Positions 43,926 to 52,716 of a stretch of 64,000 nt of DNA are shown one piece after another; the first letter of the stretch is position 1; each line of letters starts with the position of its first letter. Position numbers and translations under genes: made by a program. Source of the stretch: a virus; the IMG/VR virus record IMGVR_UViG_3300028595_000011, positions 1-64,000 of that record. The stretch is one strand, 5' to 3'. The notes under the pieces are model-generated. The model worked only from the letters and a program-made list of their open reading frames with translations, ran no database searches and was not told the DNA's origin.

Positions 43926-45241
43926 TGAGCACACTAGACTCCATTGATACAGAAGTGGCCGTGCTTAGCGCGGTCTTTGCTGATCCAGCAACGCTTTGGG
44001 ATGCCATGTCTATCGTTGAGTCTGACCATTTCAGGGACAGAAGGAATCAGTATATCTTCAGTGCGCTCAGTAGTTTAGCTACAAATGGAATGCCGTACGA
44101 CATGTCGGCTGTAAGGACGAAGCTTCGCCAAGATGGAGACATGTTTGTGGTTACTGAGTCGCACCTGTCTTCTTTGGAGGATCTGTCACCCGACACCACA
44201 AACGTTGCATGGTACGCCAACAAAATCAAAGAATCGTTCGTTAGGATTGAGGCGATCAAAGAAACCAATCGCCTTAAGGCTCAGCTTGAACAAGGTGGAA
44301 ACTTAAAGGAGATTCTCGATGACCACAGTAAAACGTTGCTTGACCTGCACGGCGGTCTTGCCGCTAGATCGGAAGCCGTCCATATCTCGCGCCCAGTCGG
44401 AGAGGCAATGGATCTGTTGGCAAAAATGCGTGCTGGAGATATTTCAGGACTTGGTGTTCGAACTGGAGTTGGCGTCCTCGACGACAGGTTCAGCTTCTTT
44501 GCCCCAAAAAATGTCTACGTTATCTGCGGTGGAGTCTCTGCTGGAAAAAGCGCTCTCGCAGACCAAATCGCAGACTACGTGGCAGGGAATGGTTCAAATG
44601 TCTATGTTTCGTGCCTTGAGATGTCCGCGATGCAACGCGCTCAGCGATTCATCTCAAGGAGGGCAAGAGTATCGTTGAAGGCTTGGCAGGCGAAGGACAT
44701 GTTGAGCAAGGCCGCTGAGGAGAGCCTGCAGAAAGCGGCAGCGGAGTTCAGGAAGCCGCCCATTTACATTGATGACGCTCGTGGTTTAACGGCGCTCGAC
44801 ATCATGGCGAAGGCTCGGCGGTTTAGAGACACGCACGGTCTCGGCATGCTCATCATTGATTATCTGCAATTGATGAAGCCGCTGCGTCGTGGTCCACGGG
44901 AGCAAGAGGTTGCTGAAATGTCTGGCGCTGTGCTTGATATATCTGGCGATCTTGATGTTCCGGTGATCCTTGTGTCGCAGTTATCGAGAACACACCAACA
45001 CGAGAACAGGGAGCCGGAGCTTCGTGATCTTCGAGAGTCTGGCCGGATTGAGCAAGACGCCTTTGGTGTTGTTGCCATCTACAGGCCCCACCTTGAAGAG
45101 CCTGAGAGCAAGGTCATTGTGTTGAAGAACAGACAGGGTCCGCTTGGTCGCAGACAGATGCGATTCATTGGAGAACAGGTGCGCTTTGAGGAGATCCAAT
45201 CTACAGACGTATACTACAAGGAGGCCTTTGGTGGCAATTAA
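43925..45241 (+). CDS. Replicative DNA helicase, DnaB type
   Basis: 438 residues, GTG start overlapping the upstream TAG. N-terminal DnaB domain (DTEVAVLSAVFADPATLWDA) and C-terminal RecA-like ATPase: Walker A GGVSAGKSAL (202-211), Walker B GMLIIDYLQLM (about 311-321), VILVSQLSRTHQHENREPEL (motif H4) and a C-terminal RHLEEPESKVIVLKNRQGP-like arginine-finger region. This is the ring helicase that unwinds the phage fork in the 5'-3' direction. No fused primase, and no separate primase in the window, so the host primase may be used. Confidence 0.93.
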   Translation: MSTLDSIDTEVAVLSAVFADPATLWDAMSIVESDHFRDRRNQYIFSALSSLATNGMPYDMSAVRTKLRQDGDMFVVTESHLSSLEDLSPDTTNVAWYANKIKESFVRIEAIKETNRLKAQLEQGGNLKEILDDHSKTLLDLHGGLAARSEAVHISRPVGEAMDLLAKMRAGDISGLGVRTGVGVLDDRFSFFAPKNVYVICGGVSAGKSALADQIADYVAGNGSNVYVSCLEMSAMQRAQRFISRRARVSLKAWQAKDMLSKAAEESLQKAAAEFRKPPIYIDDARGLTALDIMAKARRFRDTHGLGMLIIDYLQLMKPLRRGPREQEVAEMSGAVLDISGDLDVPVILVSQLSRTHQHENREPELRDLRESGRIEQDAFGVVAIYRPHLEEPESKVIVLKNRQGPLGRRQMRFIGEQVRFEEIQSTDVYYKEAFGGN

Positions 45242-45431
45242 GGAAATTCACCTGGTTGTTAAGCACCCACAGGTTGGGCAGTTCATTGCTCGAAAGATAA
45301 CTGATCCAGAGCAATTGAATGATGATACGTTTATTGATCGAACTGTAAATAATCTTGAACGACAACTAAAGAACAAGGGCGGGTGGGGCGACTGTCCGCC
45401 CGCAGTGTTCTGTCGGAGGATTGAAGAATAA
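45231..45431 (+). CDS. Hypothetical protein (66 aa), GTG start
   Basis: Start at GTG after AAGGAGGCCTTTG, giving VAIKEIHLVVKHPQVGQFIA. Alternative longer frame from 45144 is less likely. Alpha/beta with a Gly/Trp-rich turn (NKGGWGDCPPAVF). Overlaps the helicase stop by 11 bases and the next gene by 1. Confidence 0.55.
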   Translation: MAIKEIHLVVKHPQVGQFIARKITDPEQLNDDTFIDRTVNNLERQLKNKGGWGDCPPAVFCRRIEE

Positions 45432-45676
45432 TGGGCGGAAGGTATAAGTCCACATTCACTGAGCAGGAAGTGCTTAATGTCATCAAGCAGAATCCTGGCA
45501 TTACGGCAACTCGGTTGGCCATTAGGTTTTCCGTGAGTCGGCAAGCCATGCACCATAGGCTGAACAAACTTATAAGGAAGGGGTTTCTGAAGATCGACAA
45601 TGGTGCCGGTCGAAGACCCAATGGGTACTACACGCTAGATCCAACACCTTGGAGAAGGAAAAGGTTTCATGGCTAG
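45431..45676 (+). CDS. Winged-helix transcription regulator-like protein (81 aa)
   Basis: MGGRYKSTFTEQEVLNVIKQ, then ITATRLAIRFSVSRQAMHHR (helix-turn-helix) and LNKLIRKGFLKIDNGAGR (wing) give a MarR/ArsR-type winged helix. The end is basic. Probably a promoter-binding regulator of late or early genes. It overlaps the next wHTH gene by 8 bases. Confidence 0.7.
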   Translation: MGGRYKSTFTEQEVLNVIKQNPGITATRLAIRFSVSRQAMHHRLNKLIRKGFLKIDNGAGRRPNGYYTLDPTPWRRKRFHG

Positions 45677-46058
45677 TATTATGCAGTCAGAGGCTGGGCT
45701 TATGCTGTTGGCGGAGGAGTTTGATTTCCTTCGGAGCAAGAAGGTTCTGTCAATACTCCTCCTCCTCGCCACTCGTGGTCCGCTCACAAAAGAACAAATA
45801 GCAAAGTCCGGTATTGGAAAACCGTACAAGCTGAGGAAGAGACTGGACTTCCTGGTTGATCAGGGGATTCTTGTCCTGTCGAAACAGGTGTACAAAAAGG
45901 CACCACACATTCCGCCCAAAAACTACACACTGTACTACATGGCTGACGAGTTTATTGGAGAGGCCATAGTTGAAACCGCGAAGCTGTTGCAAAGATCTCA
46001 CCAGGCGTACGCTGACGGCTTCCGCGTTTTGCGTAACCAGTTGAAACCACTACCGTAG
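45669..46058 (+). CDS. Winged-helix regulator-like protein (129 aa)
   Basis: MASIMQSEAGLMLLAEEFDF, then SKKVLSILLLLATRGPLTKE, QIAKSGIGKPYKLRKRLDFL and VDQGILVLSKQVYKK is a second winged helix of a different kind. The C-terminal helix (AIVETAKLLQRSHQAYADGF) could dimerise. Two adjacent wHTH genes directly before the terminase suggest control of the late module. Confidence 0.65.
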   Translation: MASIMQSEAGLMLLAEEFDFLRSKKVLSILLLLATRGPLTKEQIAKSGIGKPYKLRKRLDFLVDQGILVLSKQVYKKAPHIPPKNYTLYYMADEFIGEAIVETAKLLQRSHQAYADGFRVLRNQLKPLP

Positions 46059-46089
46059 CAATGTATCATTGTTTCGTAGGAGGTCCGTC

Positions 46090-46758
46090 ATGGACGAACA
46101 AAAAGCTGTTGAGCTAATGAAGGAACTCGGGGTCAGTTGCGAGATCGGAACCGAGACCTACGAAGCAATGCTTGAACATCCGACCGTTGCCGCCTTTATG
46201 AAGGGTGAGGTTAGCATGAGCCAGGCTATCTTTGTTGAAGAGTATCTAGCCAATGGCTTTAATGCTTCTAGGGCAGCCAAGGCTGCCAAATACAGGGCAT
46301 TCAATAAGGGCGGGTTCTCAAGTATTGGGAGCGTCGTGATGAAGAGCAAGAGGGTTAAGTCTCTGATTGCCAGGCGCATTACCGAGAGGGCAATGAATGC
46401 TAATGAAGTGCTTGATCGCTATAGAGATATTGCTGACGGCACCATCGGTGCCTTCTTGAGTGACGACTACAGTGCTGTTGATTTAAGGAAGGCTGCCGAT
46501 GAAAACAAATTGCACTTGCTCAAAGACTTGAAGATTGATTCCGAGGGCAACGTGCAAATCAAGATTCGAGACCAGGATCACGCGCTGGATCAGCTTGCGC
46601 GATCTCTTGGGGTGTTCGAAAAAGACAACACGTCGAAGCTCCCGCCGGAAATCATTGCCCTCCTTGGGCTGTCTCCGCAAGAGCTACAGGCCAGGCAGGA
46701 TGCGTATAGAGACATGAAGTCCGAGTTGGAGGGCGACAATGCAGCCGATGCCGGTTAG
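46090..46758 (+). CDS. terS: Terminase small subunit
   Basis: Start at MDEQKAVELMKELGVSCEIG after AGGAGGTCCGTC. Residues about 40-110 match terminase small subunit family 2: FVEEYLANGFNASRAAKAAK (helix-turn-helix), IGSVVMKSKRVKSLIARRIT, and NEVLDRYRDIADGTIGAFLS. This protein recognises phage DNA and regulates the large subunit. C-terminal part is helical (ALDQLARSLGVFEKDNTS). It overlaps the large-subunit ATPase gene by 20 bases. Confidence 0.88.
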   Translation: MDEQKAVELMKELGVSCEIGTETYEAMLEHPTVAAFMKGEVSMSQAIFVEEYLANGFNASRAAKAAKYRAFNKGGFSSIGSVVMKSKRVKSLIARRITERAMNANEVLDRYRDIADGTIGAFLSDDYSAVDLRKAADENKLHLLKDLKIDSEGNVQIKIRDQDHALDQLARSLGVFEKDNTSKLPPEIIALLGLSPQELQARQDAYRDMKSELEGDNAADAG

Positions 46759-47485
46759 TGATGAAGAACTAACAGCACTAATCACAAACCACCAAGTAAT
46801 TGACGAGGCGCTTGCCAAGGATTGCTGGAAGTGGTGCTGCCATCTTGTTGTCACTGTAGACGAGGCGGCAGACGAGGGCGTCTCTCGTCGTCGTCGATGG
46901 CCAGCCCGCCTCAAATATATTCAGGAAGCAATGCAAATCCTTAAGAATGAAAGGTTTGTGATCTTCCCGAAGTCTCGCCGCATGATGGCCACCTGGCTCA
47001 TCTGTGCCTACCTGCTACATGATACACGCTACACGCCGGACTCGGCAAACTTCATCCTGTCTGAGACGGAGCAGAAGGCCGCGTTCTGTATTGACAAGCG
47101 TTGTTACCATATGGAAACCAATCTACGATTCCCAGAATTCCAGAAAGAAGTCCACACCCTAAGAACCAAGACTGGCCTTATCGGGCGCATGACGTATCCC
47201 CACAACGGCTCGTACCTTTGGGGTCTCGCTAGCACTGGAGATGCGCTGCGCGCTTATACCGCCACCAAGGTTTTCGTGGATGAAATTGAATTCATTGAAC
47301 AGGCCCCGGCGCTCACCCGCGCACTTGTGCCGCTGATCGAGGGCGGGGCGCAGGCAATCTTTGCATCGTCCAGCAATGGCCCAACAGGAATCATTGCGGA
47401 GTATTGCAGAGATGTCTCCTTTCACAAATGGGAAGATCTTGCTAAACTAAATGCTGAAGACGTTGGAATTATGTACGCAAGTTAA
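46739..47485 (+). CDS. terL-N: Terminase large subunit, ATPase half (248 aa)
   Basis: Contains the packaging ATPase: FPKSRRMMATWL (76-87, a Walker A variant of the KSRR type), ETEQKAAFCI, Walker B VFVDEIEFIE (178-187) and motif III FASSSNGPTG. The frame ends at MYAS* without nuclease. The nuclease half is encoded at 48971-49867, after two other genes. Usual TerL is ~450-550 residues in one chain; 248+298=546 fits a full enzyme in two pieces. Confidence 0.85.
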   Translation: MQPMPVSDEELTALITNHQVIDEALAKDCWKWCCHLVVTVDEAADEGVSRRRRWPARLKYIQEAMQILKNERFVIFPKSRRMMATWLICAYLLHDTRYTPDSANFILSETEQKAAFCIDKRCYHMETNLRFPEFQKEVHTLRTKTGLIGRMTYPHNGSYLWGLASTGDALRAYTATKVFVDEIEFIEQAPALTRALVPLIEGGAQAIFASSSNGPTGIIAEYCRDVSFHKWEDLAKLNAEDVGIMYAS

Positions 47486-47500
47486 TCAAGGAGGCATATC

Positions 47501-48190
47501 ATGGGTGGCGCAACAGGACAAGGTCAGTTGGGACAGGCTGCAAATCCGCAGCAAAGTGATCCGATGCAGAATCTAAACAGAGGCGGGATGCCGAATGTAG
47601 CACAGCCTCGGTTAATGGACACCTACTCTGGGAGCGTTGCTGATGCTCCGTCTTGGATTCGGGGCGGCATAGAGGCTAACAGGCGTCAGGTAAATACGCC
47701 TTCGCAAGCGCTGCAGAACATGGGCTTTGCCAACAATAGGATGCTTGGCGGCTCCCAGCAAGCCCAGGGCAAGGTTGGCAAGATCGCGGCTCCTGGCACT
47801 GACGGGCTGCCGGGGTCCGGCAATTCTTATGGAATGGCTAATGCTGGCCTGGGGAACCCCATCCGTCAGGACCGGCATGGAAGCAATATGATTGCCTCGC
47901 AAGGACAGCCGGTGCAGCTTGGTAACAATGCTGGTCGCGCCTCGGCTGGTGCTCCAGAGTTCGGTCGCTTCTGGAACCCGAACGACTGGAATGCGGCGAA
48001 TCCGATGAGCAACTTCGAATCGCCCGAAGCCAGGCAGGCTGCGCGTCAAGGCGCTAGGCAAGACGCCAGACAAAATTGGAGAGATGCAGGAGGCTTAAGT
48101 ATGCGGCCTGAAAATATGAACATCGGGCGGCAGGAACCGCGAGCCGGTGCGCCGCCAACCCCAGGAGGTTCGACTGGCGCAGGGAAATAG
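47501..48190 (+). CDS. Disordered Gly/Gln/Asn-rich protein (229 aa) inside the split terminase
   Basis: MGGATGQGQLGQAANPQQSD; long low-complexity sequence without hydrophobic core, ending GAPPTPGGSTGAGK, with a basic AARQGARQDARQNWR helix near 185. AAGGAGGCATATC precedes the start. Composition is that of a minor virion protein. It separates the two terminase halves, together with the exonuclease gene. Confidence 0.6.
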   Translation: MGGATGQGQLGQAANPQQSDPMQNLNRGGMPNVAQPRLMDTYSGSVADAPSWIRGGIEANRRQVNTPSQALQNMGFANNRMLGGSQQAQGKVGKIAAPGTDGLPGSGNSYGMANAGLGNPIRQDRHGSNMIASQGQPVQLGNNAGRASAGAPEFGRFWNPNDWNAANPMSNFESPEARQAARQGARQDARQNWRDAGGLSMRPENMNIGRQEPRAGAPPTPGGSTGAGK

Positions 48191-48200
48191 GGGAGATTGC

Positions 48201-48974
48201 ATGAGTAAAGTTCGGCGCTTGTTTTGGGATATAGAGACTTCACCTAATGTTGGTTTTTTCTGGTCATCTGGATACAAAGTAAACATTCCGCCCGATAACA
48301 TCATTCAAGAGCGGGCCATCATTTGTATCTGCTTTAAGTGGGAGGGAGAAAAACAAGTACACTACCTTCAGTGGGATGGTGGATGCGACAGGGAAATGAT
48401 CCGTGAGTTTATCGAGGTTGCATCGTTTGCAGACGAGATGGTTGCTCATAACGGAGACAAGTTCGACATGGCCTGGTACAACGGTCGGCATCTGATTCAT
48501 GGGTTTGATCCTATGCCTAACCACAAGACCGTTGATACGTACAAGATGGCCGCGAAGAACTTTAACTTGAACAGCTACAAGCTGGATTATCTTTCAAAGA
48601 TCCTTCTTGGAGAGGGCAAGATCCATGCTCCGTTCCAGTTGTGGGAGGATATCGTTAAGTCGAATTGCCCGAAGGCAATGAAGAAGATGATCGCCTATTG
48701 CAAGAAGGATGTCGTCCTGCTTGAGAGGGTGTGGCAAAAGCTGAGCGCATACGAGGAGCCGATGACACACGCCGGCGTTTACAAGACGGGAGACGTGAAA
48801 AAGCGGTGGACCTGTCCGCATTGCGGTAGCGAGAATGTGTACAAATCAAAAACAAATGTCACCAGAAAGGGCATGGCCCACCACCAGATGCAGTGCAATG
48901 ACTGCGGCAAGTACTACACGATTGTCGGTCTGGTGTACAAATGGTATAGAGAGGCAAGAGAAGCAACCGTATGA
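48201..48974 (+). CDS. DnaQ/PolB-like 3'-5' exonuclease with zinc ribbon (257 aa)
   Basis: Start MSKVRRLFWDIETSPNVGFF after GGGGAGATTGC. Exo I motif DIET (10-13), Exo II region VAHNGDKFDMAW, and Exo III YCKKDVVLL (YxxxD) are all present, so the RNase H-fold active site looks complete. A C-terminal ribbon follows: CPHCGSENVY ... CNDCGKYY. There is no polymerase domain. This exonuclease may trim ends during packaging or replication. It lies between the terminase halves and overlaps the nuclease half by 4 bases (ATGA). Confidence 0.8.
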   Translation: MSKVRRLFWDIETSPNVGFFWSSGYKVNIPPDNIIQERAIICICFKWEGEKQVHYLQWDGGCDREMIREFIEVASFADEMVAHNGDKFDMAWYNGRHLIHGFDPMPNHKTVDTYKMAAKNFNLNSYKLDYLSKILLGEGKIHAPFQLWEDIVKSNCPKAMKKMIAYCKKDVVLLERVWQKLSAYEEPMTHAGVYKTGDVKKRWTCPHCGSENVYKSKTNVTRKGMAHHQMQCNDCGKYYTIVGLVYKWYREAREATV

Positions 48975-49867
48975 GCATCTTAAAGGTTCTTCGGCATCGA
49001 GGCGGAGCCGCCATTGTCCCGATCCATTATAGTATGGACCCGGACAAAGATGTCGTGTGGGCCAGCAAGATGAAACAAAAGGCCGCGAATGAAACTGATT
49101 GGCTTATGGAAATGGAAATCTCGTTTGAAACAACCGTTGGCACGAAGTGCTTTGAAAGCTTTAGCATGCTGGCCAACGTTGATGATTCAGTTGAGTATGA
49201 CCCGTCCCTGCCAATCAGGCTATGCTGCGACTTCAACGTCGAACCCATGGCCTGGGTGATTGCCCAGGTTCATGGGGATGTTGTTCACTTCATTGACGAG
49301 ATCTATCTCCCGGAGGGGGATACCATTGAGGCGTGTGAAGTTTTCCTCGACAGATACGGGGATCACTACGGCGACGTGTATGTGTATGGTGATGCCAGTG
49401 GCAAATCGAGATCTTCGAAAGACTACGGATCGAACTACGACGAGATCAAGCTTCGCACAATGGGCCGTCCATTCAAGCTCAAGATGCGGGTGCCGCGCTC
49501 TAACCCATCCAATGTCAATCACGTTCGCAGTTTTAACCGCAGGCTCAGCGACGAGTTCGGCAATCCAAAGATTCTGATTCACCCGAAGAAGTGTAAGAAC
49601 TTGATTTTAGATCTTTTACAGGTAATATGGGAACCAGAGGGTAAGCGAATTGCGAAGAGTCGCAAACGCGATGACCCATATTTCTGGCGTGGACACTGTG
49701 CGGATGCGGCAATGGCGCTCATCTACAGGCACTGGCCCACGCGCAAAGAGGTTTCGAGGATGTCTCAGGGCGAACGAGAGCATGACGCGGAAGTCAAGCG
49801 TCGGAAAATGCGGAACCGCAGGAAAAAGAAACTTATCGGGGCGTTCCCGTTTAGAGGAGGTAAGTAA
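48971..49867 (+). CDS. terL-C: Terminase large subunit, nuclease half (298 aa)
   Basis: Starts MSILKVLRHRGGAAIVPIHY with VPIHYSMDPDKDVVWASKMK, the normal TerL linker after motif III. RNase H-type nuclease residues follow: RLCCDFNVEPM (D87), VYVYGDASGKSRSSKDYG (D141) and FWRGHCADAAMALIY (third Asp). The ATPase half is missing and is encoded at 46739-47485. The C-terminus is Arg/Lys-rich. It overlaps the portal gene by one base (TAATG). Confidence 0.85.
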   Translation: MSILKVLRHRGGAAIVPIHYSMDPDKDVVWASKMKQKAANETDWLMEMEISFETTVGTKCFESFSMLANVDDSVEYDPSLPIRLCCDFNVEPMAWVIAQVHGDVVHFIDEIYLPEGDTIEACEVFLDRYGDHYGDVYVYGDASGKSRSSKDYGSNYDEIKLRTMGRPFKLKMRVPRSNPSNVNHVRSFNRRLSDEFGNPKILIHPKKCKNLILDLLQVIWEPEGKRIAKSRKRDDPYFWRGHCADAAMALIYRHWPTRKEVSRMSQGEREHDAEVKRRKMRNRRKKKLIGAFPFRGGK

Positions 49868-51873
49868 TGCCTGACATGGGATTGATCGCTGAACAGGCAG
49901 GACTTCCTGAGCCGCCCGATGGGGCGGAACGGATTGCCTATGGAGAGGATGCTCCGATTGAGATTCGGCTTGAACCCGGAACTGATCTCCATAAAAAGCT
50001 TTTGAATGAGCTTAAGCACCGCAGGGACTTCTCCAGAGAGTACATGAAGGACCGACACGACGACTGGGACAGGGTTCGAGAGCACCAGAAGATGTATTTG
50101 AACCTTGATCGCAACGCTCGGGGCGGAAATCGTGAAGACATCTATGGTGAAACCGAGATGCCATTCCAGAGATCCGTTACAATTCCGCTTTCGAAGGCAA
50201 CACTTGAGGTTCTTTTGACTCAGGTGATGTCCATTTACGCTGCTCGTGACCCCATCATCCAGATTATGGCCGACAATGGCGGCTCTCCGTTCAGGGCGAA
50301 GCTTGTAGAGGCCATGATTGCCTACGATTTGATCCAAACTAAAGCGTATTCAGTACTTTACGCCATGTTTGGTGATGCATTTCAGTTTGGAAACGGCTAC
50401 ATCTACGATTCTTGGGAGTTAGAAGAGGGCGTGACCTACGAATTCGAGCCTCTTGCCGCCCCAGGCGTCCCCCCGGAGCTTCAGCGTGCCGTTCTTGGGC
50501 CGCTGGCGTACACTCCCGTCCGCAGAATCGGAATTCAGCGCGAATTTTGCAAGTGGACACCCATTTCTGCGTACGATATGCGCCCAGACCCACGGGTTTC
50601 GCAGTGGGCAATGCAAGAAGGGGAGTTTTGTGGGCATAAATGGAAGAGTTCTAAGCTTGCATTGATGAAAAGGTCTGGTGAGAAGGGACCGTACTTCAAT
50701 ATCGACCAACTTCCCGACAGATCGCTGCCTGGGGTCATGGATAGTGAGCGATCTAACAGTTCTGACCCGTTCAATCCACACCAAGGCTCTCAAGAGCTAT
50801 TGAAATCAGAGGCTCCGGCATGGTTGAACATGGAGACCATGGTTTGGGAGCTTGTTCCTAGAGATTTCGAGCTTGGCGAGAGCGACTTCCCGGAAAAGTG
50901 GGTGTTTTCGTGGGCTGAAGACAAGGTTATCTGTCGTGCGCACCCGCTCATCAACAAGCACCAGCAGTTCCCCTACGCTGTTGCTGAGCCTGAGCCGAAT
51001 TTCTTCGATCTGTTTTCGCCAGGAACCATGGAGCTTATCGAGCCGCTCCAAAGATTCATTAACTGGTTGTATAACAGTCACATCGAGAACATCACCCGCG
51101 TCCTGAATAACCAGTGGGTGTATTCTCCGCAGTTCATTGAAGAATCGGACATTGAGTTTGGTGGACCTGGCGAGAATGTCAGGATGACACAGGACGCCGT
51201 AGATGCAATGCTCAACGGGGAGATCCAAAGCGTTCAACAGTTCCTGTATCAGATGCCGGTCCAAGATGTCACTGGCCCAACGTACATGAATGCCATTCAG
51301 TACACATATCAGATGGCTCAGGTTATGACCGGGGCCAATGATCCGCTCAGCGGCATCCAGTTGCCGACGCAGCGATCCGCGACGGAGGTCGGGACCATTA
51401 CCGCCAAGGCTTCTGAGCGCATGGCAATTACCGCTCGGCTCATGGACGAGAATGCGATTCAGGATTTAGTGAGGCGGTCCGTTCACAACCGCCAACAGTT
51501 CACGAGCATTGGAAGATACTACGAGATTGGCGGCAGGCTGGCGCAAGACCTCGGGATGGACAACATATTCGCTGATCTTGAAGACATCCAGGGTGATTTC
51601 AAGTACAAGCCGATTACCGGGATTCTCCCACAAGATCCGGCGAGGTCTGCTGCGAACTGGAGCAACCTCTTGTCTGCCGCTGGTCAGATTCCACAGTTGC
51701 AGCAGCCGGGTCCAGATGGTCGCGCCCTTGATTTCCGAGAGATCTTTAATGTGATTGCTGAGAAGTCAGGAATCCAGAACATCGACGATTACTACATGGA
51801 AGTCCAAGTTATGCCAGATGAAGAGCTTGCACAGCAGGCCCAGGCTGGTAACGTGGTTCCGGTCGGGGGTTAA
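49867..51873 (+). CDS. Portal protein (668 aa)
   Basis: Position right after the terminase and length support a portal. Helical, with segments such as LSKATLEVLLTQVMSIYAAR, a core near ERFINWLYN-type sequence (LQRFINWLYNSHIENITRVL), and the late GANDPLSGIQLPTQRSATEV followed by a long helix (ASERMAITARLMDENAIQDL). This is the P22-type/large podovirus portal pattern. It forms the dodecameric ring at the capsid vertex that docks terminase and tail. Confidence 0.85.
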   Translation: MPDMGLIAEQAGLPEPPDGAERIAYGEDAPIEIRLEPGTDLHKKLLNELKHRRDFSREYMKDRHDDWDRVREHQKMYLNLDRNARGGNREDIYGETEMPFQRSVTIPLSKATLEVLLTQVMSIYAARDPIIQIMADNGGSPFRAKLVEAMIAYDLIQTKAYSVLYAMFGDAFQFGNGYIYDSWELEEGVTYEFEPLAAPGVPPELQRAVLGPLAYTPVRRIGIQREFCKWTPISAYDMRPDPRVSQWAMQEGEFCGHKWKSSKLALMKRSGEKGPYFNIDQLPDRSLPGVMDSERSNSSDPFNPHQGSQELLKSEAPAWLNMETMVWELVPRDFELGESDFPEKWVFSWAEDKVICRAHPLINKHQQFPYAVAEPEPNFFDLFSPGTMELIEPLQRFINWLYNSHIENITRVLNNQWVYSPQFIEESDIEFGGPGENVRMTQDAVDAMLNGEIQSVQQFLYQMPVQDVTGPTYMNAIQYTYQMAQVMTGANDPLSGIQLPTQRSATEVGTITAKASERMAITARLMDENAIQDLVRRSVHNRQQFTSIGRYYEIGGRLAQDLGMDNIFADLEDIQGDFKYKPITGILPQDPARSAANWSNLLSAAGQIPQLQQPGPDGRALDFREIFNVIAEKSGIQNIDDYYMEVQVMPDEELAQQAQAGNVVPVGG

Positions 51874-51874
51874 C

Positions 51875-52156
51875 ATGAAGTGGTGGAAGGAAAATGCTGG
51901 CTGGACATCTGCATTCGTCGCTGTCCTTCTTGTTGCTGTTGGTTGGCTAAGCGGTCTTTTTGAGCACGTTGTCGAGATTGAGGCTAAGCCAGCAATTCAA
52001 AAAGAAATATATTTGCACGAACTTGAGGTAGAACCCAGGCTGCAAAAGATTGAAACGACCAGCACATACAACAAGGAAGAGATCCAAAAAATTCAAGACA
52101 AGCTTGATGACAGTCTAGTAATACAGCAAAAAATTCTTGATAAGGTGAGTGAATAA
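51875..52156 (+). CDS. Small membrane protein with coiled coil, holin candidate (93 aa)
   Basis: Start at the ATG one base after the portal stop. WTSAFVAVLLVAVGWLSGLF is one N-terminal span, then a helical, acidic-basic part (KIETTSTYNKEEIQKIQDKL). Its ATG-overlap with the amidase gene and the membrane span make it a holin or signal-anchor candidate. Confidence 0.55.
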   Translation: MKWWKENAGWTSAFVAVLLVAVGWLSGLFEHVVEIEAKPAIQKEIYLHELEVEPRLQKIETTSTYNKEEIQKIQDKLDDSLVIQQKILDKVSE

Positions 52157-52716
52157 TGAAGATTTGCATTGACCCTGGTCACGGTGGGCATGACCCAGGA
52201 GCCATTGGTCCAACTGGGCTAAAGGAAAAGGTCGTGGCCCTTTATGTCGCACAAGAGTTGAGCGATCTGTTCGAGCTTGAAGGCTGCGGCATTGAAACAT
52301 ATCTCACCAGGTTTGATGATGAGTTTGTGTCTCTCCAGGGTAGGTGCGATGCTGCCAACCAGAATGGCGCAGATTTGTTTATCTCTATTCATTGCAACTC
52401 TTTCCATAAGCCACAGGCCAGCGGCTTTGAGGTTTGGACCTCTGTTGGCTGGACCCCGGCTGACAAGTATGCATCGCATGTGTTCCAGAAGATTCGCTCA
52501 TACTTCCCGTTCAAGAGGGGGCGCGTTGATATGAGTGATGGCGATGAAGACAAAGAGGCGCAGTTCAAGGTTCTTCGAGGAACTAAGATGCCAGCCATCC
52601 TTGTTGAGTTGTCCTTTATTTCTAATCCATACGAAGAGCACGAGATGAAAGACCCTGAGTGGAGAGACACGATGGCACGCGCAATCTATGAGGGGGTGTG
52701 CAGTGCAAGATTCTAG
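52156..52716 (+). CDS. Endolysin: N-acetylmuramoyl-L-alanine amidase (Amidase_3)
   Basis: 186 residues. KICIDPGHGGHDPGAIG carries His9; Glu24 (LKEKVV) and His79 (SIHCNS) complete the zinc triad, and Glu151 (ILVELSFISN) is the catalytic acid. No signal peptide or cell-wall binding domain, so release must rely on a holin. It cleaves the bond between muramic acid and the stem peptide. Neighbouring membrane and spanin genes complete a lysis cassette. Confidence 0.93.
   Translation: MKICIDPGHGGHDPGAIGPTGLKEKVVALYVAQELSDLFELEGCGIETYLTRFDDEFVSLQGRCDAANQNGADLFISIHCNSFHKPQASGFEVWTSVGWTPADKYASHVFQKIRSYFPFKRGRVDMSDGDEDKEAQFKVLRGTKMPAILVELSFISNPYEEHEMKDPEWRDTMARAIYEGVCSARF

Noticed and set aside
47486-48970. 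Intein or group I intron interrupting terL
   Set aside because: The halves have their own stop and start, no intein end residues (C/S...HN) are visible, and the intervening DNA codes for two well-formed genes rather than a homing endonuclease.
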